A stretch of 64,000 nucleotides of DNA from Heliomarina baculiformis (lineage in GTDB: Bacteria; Pseudomonadota; Alphaproteobacteria; Rhodobacterales; Rhodobacteraceae): the NCBI RefSeq assembly GCF_019966545.1, contig NZ_JAIMIC010000008.1:1-64000 (forward strand), in the 5' to 3' direction. The notes beneath the pieces are model-generated. The model was given only the letters and a program-made list of their open reading frames with translations, was not told the DNA's origin and made no database searches. Shown piece by piece: positions 58,806 to 64,000 of the stretch (within the stretch, counting starts at the first letter, position 1; the number at the start of each line of letters is the position of its first letter). The position numbers and the translations under genes are program-made.

Positions 58806-59348
58806 ATCAGTACCTACAAGCTTGTCGGACTGTCCGGCTCTTTGCGCAGGGACTCGACCAACACGCGCCTGCTTTACGAAGCGGCCCGCCTGTTCGATGC
58901 GGAATCTTTCCTGCTGCTCAACCTGAATTTCCCGCTTTACGATGGCGACCGCGAAAAGCTGGACGGGATCCCGGATGTTGTACGCGGTGCAGCGGCCAAT
59001 ATCGCCGAAGCGGACGGTATTCTCATCTCCACCCCTGAATACAACAAGGGCCCGCCCGGTGTGCTGAAAAACGCGCTCGACTGGATCAGCCGGGTCAAGG
59101 GTAAACCATTTCAGGGAAAACCGCTTGCCGTGATGTCGGCCTCTTCCGGTCGCGCGGGCGGAGAGCGGTCTCAATTGGTCTTGCGCACCTTCATGGTGCC
59201 TTTCCAGACCCGGATTGTGCAGGGGCCGGAAATGCATCTGGCGGACAGTTCAAACCAGTTCGACGAGGATGGTCGACTGACCGGAGAGCTTTACATCGAA
59301 ACCCTGCAGCAGTTGATGGACAACCTGCGAGCGGAAATCTCGCGTTAG
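58806..59348 (+). CDS. NAD(P)H-dependent FMN reductase, apparent ATC start
   Basis: This flavodoxin-fold reductase has 180 residues. The FMN phosphate loop is GLSGSLRRDSTNTRLL, and STPEYNKGPPGVLKNALDWISR is the family signature. Homologues I recall begin MSTYKLVGLSGSLR, whose first codon here would be ATC (58806), six bases after a strong GGGAGGG. No in-frame ATG or GTG exists between the upstream stop at 58764 and the gene. The next canonical start, TTG 58842, would remove the first beta-strand and half of the FMN loop. A CTG at 58785 is another option. Confidence 0.8.
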   Translation: MSTYKLVGLSGSLRRDSTNTRLLYEAARLFDAESFLLLNLNFPLYDGDREKLDGIPDVVRGAAANIAEADGILISTPEYNKGPPGVLKNALDWISRVKGKPFQGKPLAVMSASSGRAGGERSQLVLRTFMVPFQTRIVQGPEMHLADSSNQFDEDGRLTGELYIETLQQLMDNLRAEISR

Positions 59349-59461
59349 CTGAATGAGTTTTCAGCAGGCCGCAATGGCGTTTTCGCAGCGACGTCGTTCA
59401 AAAGGCCGAACCACGGGCCTTGCAGCTTGTTTCCTGTAGCCTGCAAACTTAGGCTTTCACC

Positions 59462-60268
59462 ATGACACCCGGCACGGCAACCAGCGCAACGCTCACCGAT
59501 CTGATTGATCCCGCCCGCGCTCGGGCGTTTCAGGTCGCCATGGGTCTGACGCCGGATATCGAAACGGGCTCGACCCTGCCGCCATTTTACCATCAGCTCT
59601 ATTTCTGGTCGCCAGAGCCGCCGGGGAGCCTTGGACGCGATGGTCATCCGCGCGTCGGCGAGGGATTGATCCCGGACATGGGGCTGCCCCGACGTATGTG
59701 GGCAGGCGGCAGGCTTTCTTTTGATTTACCGCTGATCGCTGGCAGGCCCGCTGAAAAAGTCAGCGAGGTCGAGCAAGCCCAGCACAAGACGGGCCGCTCC
59801 GGTCCGCTCGGATTTGTGACGCTGCGCCATGACATCTATCAGGACGGAAAGCTGTGCCTCTCGGAATGGCAGGATCTCGTCTATCGCGAGGATGCCGATC
59901 CAACTGCCGACCCCGCCCCGACCATTGCGGCCCGCACGGATGAAACCGACCGCCGCGACATGGATTTTGATACAACCCTGCTGTTTCGCTATTCCGCCCT
60001 CACTTTCAACGGTCACCGAATCCATTACGATCTGGATTATGCCCGCGATACCGAGGGGTACGGCGGGCTGGTGGTGCATGGTCCCTTGCTGGCGCAGGTC
60101 CTGATGCTGATGGCGCAGGACCTTATCGGCCCGCTCCGGCGATTTTCCTTTCGCGCGTCCTCGCCTCTGCTTCACACCGAGAGGGCCAGTTTCTGTCGCG
60201 TGGGCGAAACGCTGTGGGTGCGCGGTCCGGATGGGCGGCAATGCATGACGGCCACCGCCGAGACCTAG
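59462..60268 (+). CDS. Hotdog-fold acyl-CoA dehydratase (FAS1-like/MaoC, HTD2-like)
   Basis: This 268-residue protein has two hotdog halves. The N-terminal FAS1-like dehydratase half includes PPFYHQLYFWSPEPPGSLGRDGHP and MWAGGRLSF. The C-terminal MaoC-like half has LLFRYSALTFNGHRIHYDLDYAR, with the Asn/His pair of the hydratase dyad, and GLVVHGPLLAQVL. Relatives act on mesaconyl-CoA or hydroxyacyl thioesters. Its TAG stop forms a shared CTAG with the convergent FAD oxidoreductase. Confidence 0.85.
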   Translation: MTPGTATSATLTDLIDPARARAFQVAMGLTPDIETGSTLPPFYHQLYFWSPEPPGSLGRDGHPRVGEGLIPDMGLPRRMWAGGRLSFDLPLIAGRPAEKVSEVEQAQHKTGRSGPLGFVTLRHDIYQDGKLCLSEWQDLVYREDADPTADPAPTIAARTDETDRRDMDFDTTLLFRYSALTFNGHRIHYDLDYARDTEGYGGLVVHGPLLAQVLMLMAQDLIGPLRRFSFRASSPLLHTERASFCRVGETLWVRGPDGRQCMTATAET

Positions 60269-61290
60269 GCGCGAAAGCCCTCGGGGATGTCATCGCGCCC
60301 TTCCAGCATGAGGTCGGCCATGACCTCGGCGATGCGCGGGGCCATGCCGAAGCCGATCTTGAAGCCGCCATTGGCAATGAATTGTCCCGGGTAGAGCGGA
60401 TGTTCCCCCAGCACCGGCGCCCGGCTTTGTGATCGTGGCCGCAGACCGGCCCAGCGTTCGATCACGGGGGCGTCCCGTAGCACCGGCATGGCCGTAATGG
60501 CACGGTTCAGAACCTCATCGAGCAAGGCATCGGTGCTTTGACCGTTTTCATAATCCCGCTCGCTGGTGGATCCGACGGCAAGAGTCCCGTCGGCGTGGGG
60601 AATGAAATGCAGCGTGTCGGCGAAAAGCTGGGGGGCTTGCTGCCCGGCGTCGAATGCCAGAAGCGCGGCCTGTCCCTTGACCCCGTTGCCAAAGGTCTTG
60701 CCCTTGGCGCGGCTAATCTCAGCCAGCCCTGCGACGCCTGTCGCGTGCAGAACCAGCCCCTCGTCCACAGCTTCTTTGACTATTTTAACGCCCATCGCGC
60801 CCAGGGCCGCGACCAGCGCGGCACAGCCCTGCCGGGGATGGACGCGGGCACTCAGCGTATCGCGGACAAGGAAACCCGTGGCGCTGGGCGGCGACCACAT
60901 GCCGGCCTCGGTCGCGGCGATGACCTCCCACCGGGCATGATCTTGCCACAGCTCGGCGGCGGTTTCCTCGCGCGACTGGGCAAGCACGAGGGCGCGCTCA
61001 TCCGCAATCGGCTGAAGCCGCCCGGTCCGCGCATAGCCGGGGGAAACGCCACCGGTCTGGGCAACCTCGGTCCAGAAGGTTTCGGCCATCAGCAGGCTGG
61101 CAAGTTGGAATGCTTTCTTTTCGTTCCAGTTCTCGGGCACATGCGGTGCCAGCGCGCCGACGATCCCGCCGCTGGCCCCGGCGGCCGGGCCATTGGGGTC
61201 GACAACGCGCACGCTTGCGCCCCGCCGGGCACAGGCCCATGCGATAGAGAGGCCAAAGATACCAGCCCCTCGGATCGTGATATCGACCAT
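60265..61290 (-). CDS. FAD-dependent oxidoreductase, probable MnmC C-terminal domain (stand-alone)
   Basis: This is a DAO-family flavoprotein with the dinucleotide motif IRGAGIFGLSIAWACARRGASVRVVD at the N terminus. ASGGIVGALAPHVPENWNEK and YARTGRLQP follow. In E. coli the matching domain is fused to MnmD as MnmC and removes the carboxymethyl group from tRNA wobble uridine. Here it is a separate gene divergent from mnmD by 63 bases. ATG 61290 (MVDITIRG) is preferred over an in-frame TTG six bases upstream. The role is inferred from the neighbour. Confidence 0.82.
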   Translation of the reverse strand: MVDITIRGAGIFGLSIAWACARRGASVRVVDPNGPAAGASGGIVGALAPHVPENWNEKKAFQLASLLMAETFWTEVAQTGGVSPGYARTGRLQPIADERALVLAQSREETAAELWQDHARWEVIAATEAGMWSPPSATGFLVRDTLSARVHPRQGCAALVAALGAMGVKIVKEAVDEGLVLHATGVAGLAEISRAKGKTFGNGVKGQAALLAFDAGQQAPQLFADTLHFIPHADGTLAVGSTSERDYENGQSTDALLDEVLNRAITAMPVLRDAPVIERWAGLRPRSQSRAPVLGEHPLYPGQFIANGGFKIGFGMAPRIAEVMADLMLEGRDDIPEGFRA

Positions 61291-61353
61291 TGCCAAGGAT
61301 TGTCCCTTTCGCCAGTGTCGCGCCGTTCCGGGCTTGGTTTAGAGAATTGCGCG

Positions 61354-62019
61354 ATGCAGCACCAGAAGGCAGAGATCGAATGGCGGGAAAACGGCGTGCC
61401 GGTTTCCAAGCGCTTTGACGATCCGTATTTCAGTCTCGAAAACGGGCTCGCGGAAACGCGCCACGTTTTCCTTGCCGGGAATGATCTGCCAAAGCGGTTC
61501 GTCGACGGGTTTCGCATTGCCGAGCTTGGGTTTGGCACGGGTTTGAATTTTCTGGCGACCCTCGTGGCATGGGAAAAGGCGGGCGCGCCCGGCCATCTGC
61601 ACTACACGGGGTTCGAGGGTTTCCCCATGTCGCCCGAGGAAATGATCCGCGCCCTGTCGCATTACCCTGAACTGGCCGAGCCGGCCGAGGCGCTGGTGGC
61701 CTTCTGGGCGGGTGGTGCGTTCTCCCATCCCACCGTTTCGCTCGAAATCGTGGGCGGGGACGCGCGGGAGAGCCTCGCCGCCTGGCAGGGCCGCGCCGAC
61801 GCATGGTTTCTTGATGGGTTCTCCCCAGCGAAGAACCCCGAGCTCTGGCAACCCGAGCTGATGGTCGAGGTCGCGGCCCATACGGTTCCGGGCGGTACAG
61901 CAGCGACCTATACGGCGGCAGGTTTCGTGCGCCGCGGTCTGGAAGCGGCCGGGTTTGACGTGAGACGGGTCCCGGGATACGGGCGCAAGAGACATATGAC
62001 ACGGGCGATTCTGGAATGA
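61354..62019 (+). CDS. mnmD: tRNA 5-methylaminomethyl-2-thiouridine methyltransferase MnmD
   Basis: This 221-residue SAM-dependent enzyme makes the final methylation of the wobble uridine mnm5s2U. IEWRENGVPVSKRFDDPYFS at the start, AELGFGTGLNFLA as SAM site and DAWFLDGFSPAKNPELW as the DGF-P-NP-W catalytic signature are clear. It is unfused from the oxidase domain. Its stop overlaps the start of the DMT gene (ATGA at 62016). Upstream in-frame sequence runs through the antisense of the oxidoreductase and was rejected. Confidence 0.92.
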   Translation: MQHQKAEIEWRENGVPVSKRFDDPYFSLENGLAETRHVFLAGNDLPKRFVDGFRIAELGFGTGLNFLATLVAWEKAGAPGHLHYTGFEGFPMSPEEMIRALSHYPELAEPAEALVAFWAGGAFSHPTVSLEIVGGDARESLAAWQGRADAWFLDGFSPAKNPELWQPELMVEVAAHTVPGGTAATYTAAGFVRRGLEAAGFDVRRVPGYGRKRHMTRAILE

Positions 62020-62933
62020 GCGAAACACATTTGCCGCGCGCTGCCGTTCCGGCACAGGCTCCTGCCACGCAAAGCAACAACGTCCCGCTCGGTGTGGCGC
62101 TCATGCTGGCGACCACGGTGGTTTTCTCACTCCAAGACGCGATCTCGCGCCATCTGGCAAGCGAATACAACACCATCATGGTGGTCATGATCCGCTACTG
62201 GTTCTTCGCCACTTTCGTCATAGCGCTTGCGGCGCGCACGGCTGGCGGCTTGCGCGCGGCGGCGCGTACCAGCCAGCCGTATCTGCAGATTTTCCGCGGC
62301 CTGATGCTGGCCGGGGAAATCTGCGTGGCAATCTACGGTTTTACCCTTCTGGGACTTGTTGAAAGCCATGCGGTGTTTGCCTGTTACCCGCTTCTGGTGG
62401 CGGCGCTTTCCGGTCCAATCCTGGGCGAAAAGGTCGGCTGGCGACGCTGGACGGCCATCGCTATCGGCTTTGTCGGCGTGTTGATCATCCTGCAACCGGG
62501 GTTTGGCGTCTTTGACCCACTGGCGGTGATTCCGCTGATCTCGGCGGTGATGTTCGCGGTCTACGGGCTTTTGACCCGCTATGCTGGACGGCAAGATCGC
62601 ACGGCCACCTCCTTTTTCTGGACCGGCGTTACGGGCGCGGTGTTCATGACCGCGGTCGGTATATGGTACTGGGAGCCGATGACGCAGACTGACTATGCCT
62701 GGATGGCCTTGCTGTGTCTGACAGGCGCTTCGGGCCACTGGCTGCTGATCCGCTGCTACGAGGCCGCCGAGGCCAGTGCGGTACAGCCCTTTGCCTATTT
62801 CCAGCTGGTTTTTGCGTCGGCCATCGGGATGATCGTATTCGGCGAAGTGCTGCGCACCAATGTTGCCATTGGTGCAGCGATCATCGTGGCCGCCGGGCTG
62901 TTTACCCTATGGCGCGAACGCCAGAAGAGTTGA
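62016..62933 (+). CDS. DMT/EamA family transporter
   Basis: This 305-residue ten-helix membrane protein has a hydrophilic start and two EamA repeats (about 28-155 and 165-300). ATTVVFSLQDAISRHLA, LVESHAVFACYPLLVAALSGPILGEKVGWRRW and YEAAEASAVQPFAYFQLVFASAIG are typical of DMT exporters. It is coupled to mnmD by a four-base overlap. Its 3' end overlaps the convergent transglycosylase gene by 27 bases. Confidence 0.9.
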   Translation: MSETHLPRAAVPAQAPATQSNNVPLGVALMLATTVVFSLQDAISRHLASEYNTIMVVMIRYWFFATFVIALAARTAGGLRAAARTSQPYLQIFRGLMLAGEICVAIYGFTLLGLVESHAVFACYPLLVAALSGPILGEKVGWRRWTAIAIGFVGVLIILQPGFGVFDPLAVIPLISAVMFAVYGLLTRYAGRQDRTATSFFWTGVTGAVFMTAVGIWYWEPMTQTDYAWMALLCLTGASGHWLLIRCYEAAEASAVQPFAYFQLVFASAIGMIVFGEVLRTNVAIGAAIIVAAGLFTLWRERQKS

Positions 62934-64000
62934 CCCGGCAAGCTCGCGCGAGAAGGGGATAGGCAAAGGGTCCTTGCCCAGCCGGGCGCGATAGACAGGC
63001 AGGCTCTCGGTGACCCGCATGACGTAGTTCCGGGTCTCGTCGAAGGGAATCATCTCGATCCAGTCGACGATCTCGACCTCGTCTTTCGGCTCGGCACGGC
63101 GCGGATCACCGTAAAGCTCCATCCAGCGCGAGGGGCGGCCCGGCCCGGCGTTATATCCTGCGGACATCATGACGACATTGCCGGTGAAATCGCCCGCGAG
63201 CGTCGCAAGGTAATTCGCGCCCAGCTTGGCGTTATAGTCCCATTCGCGCGTCAGCCGGCCCGTGTCATGGGCCGAGAGAATTCCAAGGCCCGTGGCGACG
63301 ATCTTGGCCGTCGCAGGCATTACCTGCATCAAGCCGCGCGCCCCGGCGCCGCTGATGACCGTGTGGTCGAATTCGCTTTCCCGGCGGGCGATGGCAAGGG
63401 TCATCTCGGGCGCCATCGGCAGATCCATCCGGCCGACGGGGTGTATGGGATAGTAAGCGCCGTAAAGGATCTGCCCCTGCCGCGCCGCGCGCTTGGCGAT
63501 CATCACCGCCAGATGGGGCCGTTCCATTTCGACCGCCATCTGCCCCATCTGCCCCGCGCCGATCTCATCCTGCGATTCGACTAGATGGGTAAGGAACCGT
63601 TCGCCAAGGTTTTCCTCTCCTGCTGTCAGCAGCATCAGCCCCGCCATCAGGACAGAGGAATCCATGAAAGCCGCATCGCGCCAGTCGGGCAATTCCGGTG
63701 GCTGGCGCAGGGACGGGTCAAACGGCAGCCCGGCTCGTTCCGCCGCAAGCAGACCGTAGAACGAGGTCTGGTATTGCGCGCCCATCGCATAGGCGAGCTT
63801 GGCCGCGTCGGCTTCACCCAGCGCCTCATGCGCCCGGCCCAGCCAGTACCCGCCGCGACCCTGCGAGATCGGGGATTGAACGGCGGCCTCGAAACGGCGG
63901 AAATGTTCCAGCGCGACCTTGGGGTTGTTTAACTTGCGCAGGGCAAGAAACCCGGAAAGCCATTCAAGATCGGCGTGGACATAGCCCGCTTCGGGCGTTG
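62907..64000 (-). CDS. Soluble lytic murein transglycosylase (partial, 5' end outside window)
   Basis: The frame stays open from the TAG at 62907 to the window edge, giving at least 364 residues. The catalytic domain is AIARRESEFDHTVISGAGARGLMQVMPATAK, with the catalytic Glu in RRESEFD, then GANYLATLAGDFTGNVVMMSAGYNAGPGRPSRW. The preceding helical part (FRRFEAAVQSPISQGRGGYWLGRAHEALG) is the Slt70-like superhelix. It cleaves peptidoglycan to 1,6-anhydromuropeptides. The signal peptide would lie outside the window. Confidence 0.9.
   Translation of the reverse strand, partial: TPEAGYVHADLEWLSGFLALRKLNNPKVALEHFRRFEAAVQSPISQGRGGYWLGRAHEALGEADAAKLAYAMGAQYQTSFYGLLAAERAGLPFDPSLRQPPELPDWRDAAFMDSSVLMAGLMLLTAGEENLGERFLTHLVESQDEIGAGQMGQMAVEMERPHLAVMIAKRAARQGQILYGAYYPIHPVGRMDLPMAPEMTLAIARRESEFDHTVISGAGARGLMQVMPATAKIVATGLGILSAHDTGRLTREWDYNAKLGANYLATLAGDFTGNVVMMSAGYNAGPGRPSRWMELYGDPRRAEPKDEVEIVDWIEMIPFDETRNYVMRVTESLPVYRARLGKDPLPIPFSRELAGSTLLAFAP

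Noticed and set aside
1..64000. CRISPR arrays, rRNA genes, prophage structural genes, biosynthetic megasynthases
   Set aside because: No regularly spaced repeats, rRNA-like segments, capsid or tail genes or modular synthases were seen on either strand.

Overview
The window looks like chromosomal DNA of a marine-type alphaproteobacterium of the Rhodobacteraceae (Roseobacter group). The reasons are high GC with strong G/C third positions, a petP-petR regulator pair, an HDAC-like/xseB/ispA/dxs operon, a gltD...gltB locus, an aerobic phenylacetyl-CoA epoxidase operon, a VPLPA-CTERM surface protein, and many ATGA-type start/stop overlaps. No rRNA, CRISPR array, transposase or phage structural gene was seen.

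Layout. 1-3.1 kb is the edge of an integrated element: a tyrosine integrase lies just beyond the 3' end of tRNA-Leu(CAG), followed by a 432-residue protein that I read as a minimal family-A-like polymerase. 3.3-12.4 kb holds an NDUFA9-like reductase, uppP, and glutamate synthase with two GFA-domain genes inserted between gltD and gltB. 12.7-20 kb holds a sulfotransferase-like gene, a VPLPA-CTERM exported protein, mtgA, a GST, queG, an orphan HyuA-type protein and a small structured, AT-richer patch with a YegP-like gene. 20.1-27 kb is housekeeping: msrB-msrA, a glutathione peroxidase, a DMT transporter, HU, and ade-amn, which together would take AMP to adenine to hypoxanthine.

27-34 kb is the most interesting metabolic block. 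A LysR regulator is divergent from a class II aldolase, a gamma-butyrobetaine/trimethyllysine-hydroxylase-like dioxygenase, an acyl-CoA dehydrogenase, an NDP-forming acyl-CoA ligase and a gene very close to E. coli caiD. It reads as an aerobic pathway for a carnitine-like onium compound. 34-38.5 kb is paaABCDE plus a methyltransferase, with a perfect inverted repeat upstream of paaA. 38.6-45.5 kb holds an SDR, two tiny membrane proteins, the dxs/ispA/xseB/HDAC operon and petPR. 45.5-64 kb holds ilvE, a PAP2 phosphatase behind a Pho-box-like site, rlmJ, a GhrA-type reductase, cobO, transporters, aroC, a dicarboxylate/amino-acid symporter, adenosine kinase, nth, an Ada-like protein, an OmpA lipoprotein, an FMN reductase with an apparent ATC start, a hotdog dehydratase, a split MnmC pair and a lytic transglycosylase cut by the window end.

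A recurring 35-63 bp intergenic element (GGATATTTT followed by an A/G-rich tail) occurs five times. In three cases its tail supplies or abuts the ribosome binding site of the next gene. All functions are read from sequence motifs and remembered families; no searches were run.
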